Source: Pleurotus ostreatus/Saccharomyces cerevisiae fusant
Taxonomy: Eukaryota; Opisthokonta
Direction: 5' to 3'
NCBI GenBank assembly: GCA_024196135.1
Contig: JAMQCK010000012.1
Location: 185,054-249,053, forward strand
DNA length: 64,000 bases
Position numbers and translations under genes: made by a program. Numbering within the stretch: position 1 is the first letter of the stretch; every line of letters starts with the position of its first letter. This document shows, in pieces, positions 1 to 11,645 of the stretch. The notes beneath the pieces were generated by a model that saw only the letters and a program-made list of their open reading frames with translations, was not told the DNA's origin and did no database searches.

Positions 1-1313
1 GAAGTACGTGCCGGCGGCATCGGTGGCGCCGCTGGAACTCCCGGCCACCGTGCTCCTGACGGGGACCACTGGCAATTTGGGGGCGCAAATACTTGCGATG
101 CTCCTGAAGGACGACCGCGTGAGCCAGATTTATACGCTTGAGCGCGCAGGCAAGACTCCAGTGAAGGAGAGGCAGCGTGCGCGGTTCGTAGACAAGGGCT
201 TCGATCTCTCCCTTCTGGACTCCGGCAAGCTCGTCCCCCTTGAGGGCGATCTGAGCGCGGAGATGCTCGGCCAGAACGACGAGATGATCACCGAAGTAGG
301 CTATCTATTCATGGACTTAGCGACGACGCATCTAACATCTCTCGCAGATGCTCACCACCGTCAACCTCATCATCCACGTCGCCTGGCGCCTCGACTTCAA
401 CCTCGGCGTCACCGCCTTCGAGTCCTCCATCCGCGGCACGCGCGCTCTTGTCGACTTCGCCCGCGCTGCCCAACACCGCGACACCCTCCGCCTCCTCTTC
501 ACCTGCTCCGTCGCCTCCGCGCGCTCGTGGGATCCGCTCAGGCAGGGCCCCGTGCCCGAGGAGCTCATCGAGGACCCTGGTGTGTCCGTCCATGGAGGCG
601 GGTACGGGCAGGGCAAGTACGTCGCGGAGCGCGTGCTGGCGGCCAGTGGGATCGCGTTCAGCTCGGTGAGGGTGGGCCAGATCAGTGGCGGGCCGCCGAG
701 AGGGGCGTGGGCGACGACGGACTGGTTCCCGATTTTGGTGAAGACGAGCGTGGCGCTTGGCGCGCTGCCGGGGAGCGAGCAGGTGAGCCTAATTCGTACG
801 AACGAGCGAATGATCTACATGCTGACTCGCTGTCGGAGGACGTTCCTTGGCTCTCCATGGACGCGGTTGCGGGGACCCTTCTCGACGCGGCGTTCTCCCG
901 GACTCCCCTCTCTCCATCGCACAACGCCGTCCACCCGCGTCCAATTGCATGGTCCCAGATGATCAAGCACATCCAGCACTCGCTCAAGTTGGTCGTTCAG
1001 CGCGACATTCCGATCATCCCTTTCGCAGACTGGGTGTCCAAGCTGGAAGCGGCATCGACGCGCCCTAATGTGGATGTGCAGGAAGTGGTCAGTAGCGTGT
1101 CCAGCCCTTGGATCTCATCCGTGCTCACCCATACCTCAGCCCGGCGTCAAGCTCCTCGAGTTCTTCCGCGGCATGGACTCGGCGTACGGTCATGGCGAAT
1201 TTGCGACGGACAAGATGCAGACCGTCAGCGAGACGCTGCGCCATGTGAAGTCACTGGACCAGCAGGACGCGGATGCCTGGGTCAAGTACTGGCGGGAGAG
1301 CGGGCTTCTGTAG
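1..1313 (+). CDS. Adenylate-forming reductase ATR1, C-terminal part (5' end outside the window)
   Basis: This is the NAD(P)-dependent thioester reductase domain of a fungal NRPS-like adenylate-forming reductase (A-T-R architecture), which in known relatives releases a carrier-bound carboxylic acid as an aldehyde or alcohol. The frame is open from the window edge. Exons are 1-295, 348-782, 839-1087 and 1140-1313, with introns of 52, 56 and 52 bp, all phase 0. The Rossmann motif TGTTGNLG and the catalytic YGQGK (Tyr-x3-Lys) are present. The C-terminus ends DADAWVKYWRESGLL, nearly the same as the complete paralog at 27739-31696. The adenylation and carrier domains must lie upstream of base 1. 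Substrate cannot be read from this part. Confidence 0.9.
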
Positions 1314-1699
1314 ACAATCTTGTATATCTAGAGTGAACGGATGCACCGAAGTGTAGACCCACTACCTTGAGTAAGAACTAATGACAAACTCTTTCTGTGT
1401 ACTATTTGGTGGAACAGCATCGTTATTAGCAGTAAGGATGATACGCATGTGTCGAACCTGCAGGTATCACGCATCAGCGAAGAGGGTGTGCTCCACAATC
1501 ATAGCTCGAAGATCTCACCACCTCTACTCAATATGGCCACTTGAATGAGGCGAAAATGCACTAAACCTCTCCGAAGGAAACTTGAGCCTGAGGTTGAACG
1601 CAAAACGGCCGCCGTGACAGACCAGCCTGTCACAATCACGCGGCTGACGCCCGCGTCATCTCCCTGCGAGCCCCGCCAAACCAGCGCCTCAGACAATAG
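1314..1699. other. Intergenic, nothing recognised
   Basis: About 390 bases between the ATR1 stop codon and the outer edge of the inverted-repeat island. Short open frames occur on both strands, but none has a credible product and none is shared with the right arm. Confidence 0.5.
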
Positions 1700-1950
1700 A
1701 TGGGACACCTCGAAAGGTTCGTTGTCAACATACATGCATTTCACTCAAGGATATCTACGTAGACACTACCTGTGTATCGGAGAAAGAAGGGGGCGAGTAT
1801 GTCCTGCGTATAAGATAGACCAAGCGATCTGAAGAAAGACCCGTCGCGACCTTGATGTGGCAGAAGGAAGTACTTGAGGTAGATGTTATAGCTACTGCTG
1901 CGAGAAACGAAGAAACGCGACCGGCCTTGCCACCGTACGTAATGAGGAAC

Positions 1951-2050
1951 ATTGGGCAGTTTGCTTGGACATTGGGCAGTTTGCTTGAACATTGGGCAGT
2001 TTGCTTGAACATTGGGCAGTTTGCTTGAACATTGGGCAGTTCGCTTGCGC
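1951..2050. repeat. 20-bp minisatellite, five copies
   Basis: Five head-to-tail copies of a 20-base unit beginning ATTGGGCAGT occupy this stretch. The middle three are identical and the first and last carry a few changes. The matching place in the right arm (about 21466-21495) has a single diverged unit, so the array expanded, or was lost on the other side, after the arms separated. Confidence 0.95.
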
Positions 2051-3323
2051 CCTGCGTACTTGCACCGTTCGGGCCATCGACGGTGCACGTCGCGACTTGC
2101 GGCGCACTTAGTCTTCAGACGGCCGGTGTTGTGCATCGAGGTCGTGTCATTGCCGCGCTTGTCCGGTGGCGGGGGATAACTTGGTTGGTGTCGGGCAGCT
2201 GAGGACGACTTCGCAGGCGGGAGCGATAACGAAACTTGTCGGCGATTCATTGTCGAGCCTTGCGTCGTGACGGACGTGCCCGGGAGCTTGATGGGCGTGC
2301 TCAGGAGCTTGAGGAGCGCTTCGGGGTCGGTCGCGCGGGGAAGGAGGAGCAGGTCAGGCCAGTGATGATCTTCTGTACGAATGCGTTGGGACTGATTGCG
2401 GCGTGTCGATCAAGGAAAGTCTTGCAGTGCGTCGATCGGAGGCAGTCTTGCTGAGTCGGAGACGTGCTCGCGTCGAGTACGTGAAGTTGGGCTTGCAGCG
2501 GTGCGGGTGTATGCGTCATTGCAAGGGCTGGGCTCGGAGCATCTTGTCCGGCGATCCCGTGGTGGCCGTGTAGTGGGAAAGACGTTGATCGGGCAATGCG
2601 TCGGTTCGAGAAGTATGTTGCGTCCAGGGCGGGAGTACCGCGAAGTGCGTTTGCCGCAGGTTGGGTCCCGTTTGGTGGATGGACTTCGTCTTTGAGGCAA
2701 GAGGGTCGTCCGCCTTGCGTCCGCCGTTGCAAAGCCTGCGATCGGGCAGGGTGTCGTCCGTCTCGCAGCGAGCGCCATTGGTCTTGGATCGGAAGGTGTG
2801 CTTCGAAGACGACTGGAATCGTAGACCGAACAGCGCTCTCCGTGCGCGCGACATGGGTTCTGCGAAGCGAGTAAGATGACGAAGCTCCGTAGGGCGATCG
2901 TCGACGCACCTGGCGACACCTCAATCATACTTCTCGGCGGAACGTCCGGCTTTGACGCGTCGAGGTGCGGAGGGAGGGGCGCCCATTGCGTCGACTGTAG
3001 AGAGGTCCTCGCTATGTAGCGGGTGACGCCGCTAGAGCTACAACGTCGCGTAGAAGGACGTACGGGCGACCCGGGTGAGGAAGCAACTAGAGGGCCCTGC
3101 AGAAGGAAGCGTAAGAGAAAATCGACGGCGGCGAGTATGGCGCGCACCTTCGAGTATCCATGAGCGTGCTCCGACAACCAAGCGGAATACGCGGGCGAGC
3201 CTCACGACGAGGGCACGGCGAGAGAAATAACGAAAAAAGCGATTTTAGGCGCACCGCGGTTCCTGTCGTGGACCGCGGAGAAGAAAAGGGACACGAAGGC
3301 GTTACGGATAAGCGCGTGATGAT

Positions 3324-3812
3324 TTGAAACTGGAAGGGCGGCGCACAAACAAAGCGCCTGAGGTGCCGCCCGGGTTGTCTTCGCGACTGGACGTCCCGAG
3401 CCGCCTACGCTCTCCGCTGCCCACTCCCGCTTCGCTTCCTCTTGCGTCTTCGACGACTGGCTCGCTGAAGAAGGACAAGACGCACGGCCAACGAAGAGCT
3501 CCTTCCGACAACGCGTCCGGAAGGATCAGAGCAGCAGGCGCTTCCTCGGAGCAAGAGCACCACGGGCAGAATTTTCTACGAGCAAAAGCGAGCTCGGGAA
3601 GGTGCTACACGACCTTGGACGCTACTCACAGTGGGATGGACGACGGCGCCATCGTCGTCGGCGTCGACGCGTCCGCAGCAAATTTCCCAGGCGGGTGCCA
3701 TCACGCGGTGCACGTGGGCTGCTCGTGGAAGCAACTGGACAGTGAGCTCGCTGGCGCGCCACAAATTCTGCAAAATGTCTGCGTCTCTCTGTGGGCCTTC
3801 CGACTCACCTGA
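3324..3812 (+). other. Conserved 162-codon open frame, left copy (coding status uncertain)
   Basis: The frame is open for 162 codons and matches the frame at 19733-20221 on the other arm along its full length without an indel, with mostly scattered substitutions. It begins with TTG, not ATG; the first in-frame ATG is near 3636 (MDDGAIVVGVDAS). The C-terminal part (NFPGGCHH, VHVGCSWKQLDSELAG) looks protein-like, but I do not recognise a family. It could be an exon of a gene whose start lies elsewhere, or simply conserved promoter-side DNA of the zinc-finger gene that starts 1 kb downstream. Confidence 0.3.
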
Positions 3813-4836
3813 AGCACTGGATACCGCTGGACATGATGGCTGAAGGAAAGCAGCATTGCGACATTGCCAGCCCCCTCGACGCTGCGGGTGGCTTGATGGC
3901 TGTCGTTCGGCATCTCGGCATCTCTGACTCCCTGTGACGTAACGCTGGACGCTGTCACGGTTCGACAGTCGGCGCCACTGGAAATGCACGTCGCGCCCCT
4001 CAGTCTGGTCCCGCCGCATTCGCCTATCGTCTCAGACAGGGTATCAACCTCCTTGCTTACTGTTCCGTCTTCTTAGCGAGCGTTCCTTGCATCGGCGAGC
4101 GATGAAGATGACGGTCCATGCCAATCGGAGGCCGGGCCGGTATGCCGGTTCGGCTCGAGCGAGCTGGCCCGCCGTTTTCGTCGCTCGTTGGTACAGAGGG
4201 AGCAGGCTAAGAGGAAGCAGAGGGCATGAGGGACTACTGGGTCTGGACTAGGACACTGGAGGTGGCGGCAGGATTGAAGGAGACGGCGACCAACCCGGCG
4301 AACGAGCTTGACTCATCGGGCCTGCCGAACGTCGCGGACCTAGAAAATTGGGCCCCGAGACTCTGGCGAGGACTGGCGGTGCTGAAAGAGGTCTTTCACA
4401 GCTGGCGTTATTGGGAGCTTCATACGACGAGATACTTTGGACGACGGAGACAACGAGGACTTCGACTTTTCGTCCAGGCCATCACCCATCGGACCTTCCA
4501 GAAACCCGGCCGACGAATTCCATCAACCGGTTCGCCGAAATGGGAGGACAATGCGAAGCTCCAAATTGCGCTCAATGGCCCGCGCGATAGCGCCCGCCGC
4601 AGGGCCCCAAGGCCAGCCGCCCGTCTCACTGGTCGCCGGGGCATCCTCGTTGGCCGCGAGGCGGGTTGTTTGGTCGTCGCGTGCGCCTTTCGAAAACAGG
4701 ATGCGCATATAGCCAAACATGGGCACATCCGCCGCAGTTGGAAAACGAAAACGGAAACGGAAAGTCCAACTTTCCGCCTCGTCACGACTCCCTATCACAC
4801 ACACTCTCTCTCACTCTTCCACCCTCGCGCGTCGAC

Positions 4837-7502
4837 ATGGCTGCAATGTGCGACGTGTTTGACTTCAACCCCGACGAGGGCGGTCTTCAACTGGCGAGTC
4901 TTTTCGGGGAGGATGATGCTGCGCAGGAAGATGCCCTTGGTTTTGACTTTGGCAGTGGCTCGCCGCGGGTGAAGCTCCCGAAGACTGCGTGCGTTCACAG
5001 ATCAGCTTCACGACCGTATCTCACTGATAATCCTCTTCACAGTCCTTTCGACCCCGCTACGGAACTATACTCGACGGAAATGCCAACGATGGATCCTTGG
5101 GCGCTGGGCAGCCCCCTGCGGCATCGCTCCTCTCTTAGCCGCAGGTGCGTCGATCCTCCTGCCTCCTGCTCACCTCTCTGACGCTCTCACTTCCAGCGCG
5201 AGTCTCGAATTCGCAGTCGGGAAGGTGAAGGGCTTGAAGCGCGATGCGTCGTGGGAGAAAATTTTTGTGGCTTTCGGGAACATGGAGAGTTGGGGAAAGG
5301 ACTCGAGTGCGTCATCTGCCACCGATGCACCTGCCGTCGCTCCTGCGCCTACCGCGCCTACCGCCGCTGCCCTTCCCGTCGTCGCGCCCGCCGTGCCTGC
5401 CGTCCCCGCACCGCCCGCAGTCGCGCCTGCAGCCCCCGTGATCGCGTCTGCCGCTCCCACGCAGCCCGTGACCGCGTCGGGTCCGCCCAAGAATAAGAAT
5501 AAGCGCAAGGGCACGCAGAACAAGAGCAGGAAGGCGCAGGCAGAGGAGGACGCGGAGGATGACGCGGCCGCCACTGCGCAGTCGAACACAAAGACCGCCC
5601 AAGTGGCCGGTACTACCCAGCAATCGGGCGCGGCCGCCACTCGTGCGCCAGCTGCCTCATCGCAGGCGCCAGCTGCATCCTCCCAAGCGCCCTCCGCCTC
5701 AACTCGCGCCTCGAAGTCCACTGCTCGCGCGCCCGCCGCCGATGACGCGGCGCCCTCTGCCCCGAAGACCACCAGCATGGCCGCGAGGCAGGCGGCGAAG
5801 GCGCAGCGGGCGATGCAGTCCCTCAAGGACGCGGGCGTTGAGGTTGCCTCCGGCGCGAATGGGACGGAGGCTACGCGCGCCAACGCCTCTGGGAACGCGA
5901 ATGCGATCACTCAGGACGCCGCCAACATCACCCCCTCCCCTACTCGCACGCCGCCGCCGTCGGCGTCGACGACCGCGCCAGGTCTCGCCCTCGCAGGTGC
6001 TCTCGATCGTGTAGCCACTTCCCCTCAGGCGCAGGCTGGTGTCGACGAGCACACGGCCGCAACCAAGGACAATGAGTCGAGCAACCTCCGCGCCCATGTC
6101 GGTGCCACCAAGATCCTCCAGCCGGCTTCTGCGACGCAGAGCAGCATGTCTGCTCCCACCGACGGGCCCTCTCACGATGAGTCCGCGCAGCAGCTCCCGC
6201 CCGCGCCCATGCAGAGCGTGCCGGCTCAATCGCTTGCTCAGTATGCGCCGCCTGCTCCTGCGCACGGGCATCCCACCGGTCAAGTCCCTCAGTCGATCGA
6301 CTCTGCACCGCGCACTCGTGCGCGCGCGCACGGCGATGTGCGACTCACTCCTCCGCGCATGCAGACCATGCCCGACATCAACCCTTTCTACATTGCGCCA
6401 CCGGCCAATGCGTTCTACCCTCCGCACGCTCCGGCGTACCAAGGACCCGTCGTCCCCGCCCCGTGGTACCACAATGTCGTTCTCGCTGCGCAACCGCACG
6501 CCATGATCAACGGGCAGCCCATGCTGCCGTCGATGATGCCCCCGCCTCCGCCTACGATGTACGCGCCGCAGGTGCAACACCTGACCAACGCTCCGGCCCC
6601 GGTGAACGGCGCGTACCACGTTCAGCAAGCGTCATCCACGCAGCACGGTCTGTGGATGCCGCCTAACCACCCGACGAGCACCGCGCCGCCTGCTCCGGCG
6701 CCTTACTACAACATGGGAGCGCCGCCGTCTGGCGCGTCTGGTCCGGCTTACCCTCCCATGCGCGTCGCTTCTGGCGCTTCGTCGAGTCGCGTCACGACTT
6801 ATGTGGACGGCAACGGGATGGCGCGAGCGATGTCTCCGCTCCCGCTGAGGGCGTCCGCTTCGTCCTCCAGTGGTGTCGACGAGTCTCAGGCTAGGTATGT
6901 CGTCCATCTTTGTGCTCGATGATCATCATACTCAAGCCTTTTCTAGGACTACCTCGTATGCGAGCCGACGTTCTCACTCGGGCCTCCAGGCGTTTGCCAA
7001 CGCTGCCTGCAGCGCCCCGACGGTTGACCTGCCTGAGAGCGTATTGAAGGTACTCCGCAACAATAGCAAGTACGCCGAGGGTATCGCGCAACTGCAAGCA
7101 CTGTCGACGCCCCGGGTCCCGCTCTGCTCCGCCGCGCCGACAATCAAGTTCAAAGTCGCCAATGGCATGAAGCGCAAAGGCGTACATGCGGAGCCGGACT
7201 GCGTCGAGTGCAAGCTCAACCACGGCTCGTCTGGTGTGAGGGTACATTGCGGGTATTCGTTCGTCATCGATCGCTCCAGGAAGGATTGGATGGAGAAGAC
7301 ACAGGATATGGTGCTCGAGCACCTCGGCTTTGCGAGCTTGAGCTTGGTCTACGATACGTGCAAGTGGGAGGGCTGCGACGACTGTAGGCCACACCCCTGC
7401 AACAAGCATGGCCTTGGACCGCACATACTCGACAAACACATCCTCAAGGAGCTCGAGGACCCCAGCGGACCGCCAGCTCCCAAGCGTGCTCGCCACTACT
7501 GA
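4837..7502 (+). CDS. Ala/Pro-rich protein with C-terminal Cys/His module, family member A (left arm)
   Basis: Function unknown. Exons are 4837-4988, 5043-5144, 5197-6894 and 6947-7502; the introns are 54, 52 and 52 bp and all phase 2, giving 835 residues. The ATG at 4837 heads an acidic start (MAAMCDVFDFNPDEGG). Exon 3 is low-complexity Ala/Pro/Ser/Thr with a Pro/Met/Tyr-rich second half. The last exon is more globular and carries two candidate metal-binding modules: Cys736-x2-Cys739, then Cys, then a His near 776; and CKWEGC from about 789 followed by HILDKH. It ends in a basic tail (PKRARHY) that could be a nuclear signal. Copy B on the other arm has the same exon count, intron phases and length. 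A nuclear or DNA/RNA-binding role is inference from the Cys/His pattern only. Confidence 0.8.
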
Positions 7503-10500
7503 TGCTCTCGTGCATCGCGCATCGCTCGCACCTTTCGGACTCACCTTTCTCCACACGGAACTCTAACCACCACTATGCCTAATTTTCTCTCCCCCCGTCC
7601 GCCGTTGAGCGCTGCCTGCATCATAGTGTACCTTTACTCTATCGTACTCTCGAGATACTCTACTGTACTCTCGGGGTACTCTACTGTATCCGTACCCTGT
7701 ATGCCTAGGACTATAGCGATCTCCGAGCGGGCGGGGGCTCTGCTCTCACTGGACTGGACCCTGTATTTCTACTCGCAGACTGGCATCTATTAACATCTAC
7801 TTTGCTACCGTTATCTTCTTACTTACCATCCCTTCGCTTCGCTTCAGCTTCCATACGCGCGGAGGAAGTGAAGCGGTATCTTGGGTTGATAGTAGATACG
7901 CCAGTTCTAGCATTAATGTATATGACCTGTTTGGACTGCGGATGAGTGACGAACTGATACAACGTTAACTGCCTCAGAGTGGTGGATGAACTCTGCGTCT
8001 GAGGATATCACCATTCCATCTAAATCATCGTTCATTGACTGGACAACGGTTGCATTTGCTGTCTTCTCATGGGGACGCCGCGCCGCGCGTAAGTCTGCAT
8101 CTTGATCATTGGCGTCCTGAGCCAGCTCAGGCTGGCCAGCTTCATAGCGATTCGATATAGACAGATACCTCAGGCTCTGAGTTCGTCCGAGCATGGCGCC
8201 TTGCGATAAGCATCTCCTTGGACAACAGCTCGCTCGCCCCCTGTGGTCCGCTTCTCAATCCGTATTTCCTTTCCTTCTAGCGCGAACACATGAAAAGAGC
8301 ACGGTCCCTTCAAGATTCATAATCGGCCTCCGAAGCCCATACGGTGGGTCGTAAGACCCCATTCGCGTCCTCTTCGTCTCGCCGAGGTGCTAGCTGCAAC
8401 CCATTGCCCGACTTCCCACAATGTTCCCCACCGTAGCGCTACACCTCCCATCTCGACGTCTCGCGGCTTCTTGCTGATCGCCAATAACCTCGCCTTTGCA
8501 AGTGAAAAAACTAGCTATAGGTTGGACCTCTATACATACGTGTTAACGTTTGCAACACTTCTACTAACAAGTCGAACCCCAAGCACTTCCCGCGCTCACC
8601 CGGCGCACATTTTGCGCTCAATGTGTGTCGAGATTCGTCGCCGAGCGGTCGTGCAGGCCCGTCAACACGCCTGCGCGTGTCGCTCACGAAGTTCGACACC
8701 TTCGCATGCGATCAGGAGGTTAGCCGCCTTGCCTTCGATACACAGCGAAACGGGTTCACGAACGGTGGCAGACATAAACAGGAGCAGATATATTTGTGTA
8801 CGACGAATATCATACGGAAAGACAGCCTCGGTGACCAACAACTGGACTGTACATGTCCCTTGCCCGCAAGGAAGGATGATCAGCGAGTAAGCAAGAGGAT
8901 GATCGGCGGGTGAGAGAATTGAGCATTGGGCTTGCACCCTGCGTCCCGCATCGTCAGTCTACCAGCCAGGAGTCGACGCCTTCGAAGACAATTTGCGCGG
9001 ACCCGACAACTCATCATCGTAGTTTGCATGGAGACTTGACGGCGCGGATTCTTGCGCATGGCCCAGGGCTCATTGTCGCGCTTGTCCTGCGACGAGCTAG
9101 TGCTTCTGCGAGGTCGACTTGACCGACAACGACGCATACGAGCGCGAGCCGGCATCGCGTCGCATCGTGCGCAACGTACAAGTAGAACATTTCCCGGCGG
9201 AGTGAGCATTGCTGCGCTTGTGCAACGGTCGAGAATCGCTGCGGTGCATAGGCGTGATGCCCGAAGATTGATACGTGCGCGTGTGCGTCCTCAGCGACGG
9301 CGGAGCGTATGGTGGAGCGGTTAGTCGATGCTGAAATCAAGGTGAGTGACGACGTTGCCGGTTGGGAATGCTTGTTCTTGCGATCGGCGTCTTGGCGGAG
9401 GTGGGATCAACGTCTTCGAGGGTGTTGGATCGGCGTCTTGGCGGAGGTGGGATCAACGTCTTCGGGAATGGCGGAACGACGTCTTCGAGGGTGTCGGAAG
9501 AGTGTCTTCGGACATGGCGTAAGAGCATTGTCGGGCATGGCATCAGAGCGTCGTCGGGAATTTAGGAACGCGGCCTTCGGGTATGTTTCCAAACGTCGGT
9601 CGTGTTGTACTTGCACCGCGGGTCGGAGGCGGACATGCTGGGCGATCGGGGTTGGTTTGAAGACTGGTGGGATGAAATGATCTTGCGCCTGAACGAGAGT
9701 GAAAGTCGCATTTGCGCGTCTGACGCGCTTCGAGGGATCGGCGGGGCGGAGATGGGCGTGTCTTGGACTTGCGTTGGCTTCAGTCGTGGGTAGACGGTTG
9801 CGCGCGGGGAGAAGCGATCGAAGCAATTGCACGGTACGATACGTGGTGTGTGGTTCTTCCTGACCTTGAAGTAGGTCCTCAGCGACAAGTTCTGCGTAAA
9901 AATTGGGTTTACGAGGCGGCAGCGCGATGATAGCAGCACGCACCTGAGCCGGAGGCCCATGCTCTCCGACGCCGAGCATGGAAGTGTGGGGTGGGGGTAA
10001 AGTTTGTCGAGGGGGTTATTGAAGTCGCTTCTGAGCTTTGGATAGTCGGAAAGTCGAGTTGTTGGGCGCGGTTCGGAGCAGAGTACATGATGACGACACG
10101 AAGGAGCCTAAAGCGTCTGTTAGCCACGTCGAGGTAGGACGAAAGTAGCACGCACCTTGAGACCATATGAGCAAGTGCAGTCATCCTGCAGGTTCCGAAG
10201 TACGCGGTCGAGTTGAGGTCCTGCGCGCTTATGTGCGATCGGCGGAAAGATGCAGCCCGGTACAAGGTAGGCGCTGCCGTTGTCATCCTCGTCGTCAGCA
10301 CCACGGACGACTATGAGGCTGAAGGTGGTCGTCAGCATGAGATTCAAGCGATAGGAATGAAGGACGAATGGAGGTATACGTGGTAAATGGCTGGTAAGGA
10401 GATGGTTGGACAAATAATGCGAACAAATACTCGCCTTGTCTTTTCGAATTCAGACTTGTAGGCGCCTGCGCCCTCCACTCGTCTCTCAATCTCTGGCATC

Positions 10501-11645
10501 TCTGGCTACTCCGACAGCAAGGCCGCCTCGGACAGCCCTGACGTCTCGCCAAGGAGGGCTCTCGGCGACATAAGCGACTGCAGCAGGACTCCGCTCCGGG
10601 CTCGAGATAGCAACTAAGCGCGCTAGCTTGGAAGATACTGGTCTCAGGGATGTGCTACATGACGCTGGACGGCTGCTCACCGCGACCTGGACGGAGGCAT
10701 CATCGCCGACGTCGACCAGCACGTTGACCACAGCATTTTTCGCGGCCATCACATCGTCACATCACACTCGGCCCGAGCGGCCCCCGGCCGCTCGGAGGGT
10801 GCTCACTGGAGCGCATGTTATGGGCTCCAGATGGCGACGAAAAGCTCACCTGTGGTCCTGGGCATTCCAAGTATGCAATGTACAGCCTAGTCCGCGAATC
10901 TGGTGACTGTCGTGTTGAAGCTCGAGATAATAGCGCGAAGTCACAGAATACCTACGCTAGGGTGATGTTGAGGCTCAGGAAGGACGACGCTACACGAGAA
11001 CAGGCCGCTCCTCACCTCAACAGATACGAATGCTCTATCTCCGTGGACTGCGACGCCAGCCTGCACTCGGTCTGGGCAGACCGAATTTGCCGCGCAACTG
11101 CGGGCTGATAGGACGCTGTCTGGCATTTTATGGTCTCAGGCTGGCGGCGACTCGCTCACCTATAGAACTGGATACGATGGTACGAGCCCGAGAAACGTAT
11201 ACATCACCTCCGCCGACATCGCCGTCACGCGATTCCCAACTCAGCGAACAACGCAAGACTCTTATCGATGCCAATCTCGGCATCCCCCGTCATCCTTACC
11301 AATCACATCTGTCCACATGACTTCCACGCGACCCTTCCGACCAATCGCAGCGCATGTCTTACCGCCAATCCCCGCCATAGGCAGCAGGACCTCAGTCCAA
11401 ACGGGAAGGTCCCCATCACAAAGGGGACTTACCCCCGTATGGCAGATATCGGACGCTGGGCTGCCGGCCCGCCGCCGATATTGCGCACGCGCGACTTCAG
11501 ATTTTTTTTCGACGCGTCGCCTTTTTCGTCCGTCTCCAGTCTACCATCTTCTCTCACCGCCCAGCTTCTCTCGCCGCCCATCTTCGTCTCACTGCCCATC
11601 TTCGTTGTACCCTACCTCACCCCCCCTCGGCACATTCGCCTCACC
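7503..11645. other. Gene-free stretch: inner end of left arm and first half of the spacer
   Basis: The left arm ends near 7960. From there to the start of gene C I find no reliable gene. Around 7620-7690 there is a short degenerate array of GTACTCTACTGTA-like units, reduced in the right arm. On the minus strand, donor-like sites CAGGTGCGTGC and AAGGTGCGTGC lie near 9935 and 10150 with short open frames before them, so a small intron-rich minus-strand gene at 9.9-10.6 kb is possible but cannot be built with confidence. The promoter of gene C, with pyrimidine-rich blocks, lies at 11500-11640. Confidence 0.4.
9382..9500. repeat. 46-bp direct repeat, about 2.5 copies
   Basis: A 46-base unit starting GATCGGCGTCTTGGCGGAGG at 9382 is repeated at 9428, followed by a degenerate partial unit rich in GTCTTCG. 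It lies in the spacer between the inverted-repeat arms and has no counterpart that I can see in the arms. Confidence 0.85.

Larger units (their letters stand above)
1700..7960 (+). repeat. Left arm of a ~6.2-kb imperfect inverted repeat
   Basis: The reverse complement of 15600-21735 aligns along this whole stretch, in the same order. Anchors: a block at about 1700-1760 matches 21680-21735; 1885-1950 plus 2050-2090 match 21415-21550; 2880-3110 match 20440-20670; 3300-3350 match 20180-20240; the zinc-finger gene at 4837-7502 matches 18675-16011; and 7880-7955 match 15600-15650. The outer 1.5 kb is clearly more diverged, with many small indels, than the middle and inner parts. Left and right arms each carry one full copy of the same gene, pointing towards the centre. 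Arm ends are estimated by eye to within a few tens of bases. Confidence 0.85.

Noticed and set aside
8..1336. 442-codon continuous frame over ATR1
   Set aside because: It reads through three introns; the middle part is in the wrong frame relative to the reductase paralogs.
4226..4972. 248-codon plus-strand frame overlapping the start of gene A
   Set aside because: Its frame is not kept in the right arm and it overlaps the well-supported first exon of A in another frame; it is treated as 5' flank.
5699..6628. 309-codon Arg-rich frame on the minus strand
   Set aside because: Antisense shadow of exon 3 of gene A; its mirror-image equivalent in gene B is broken into shorter pieces.
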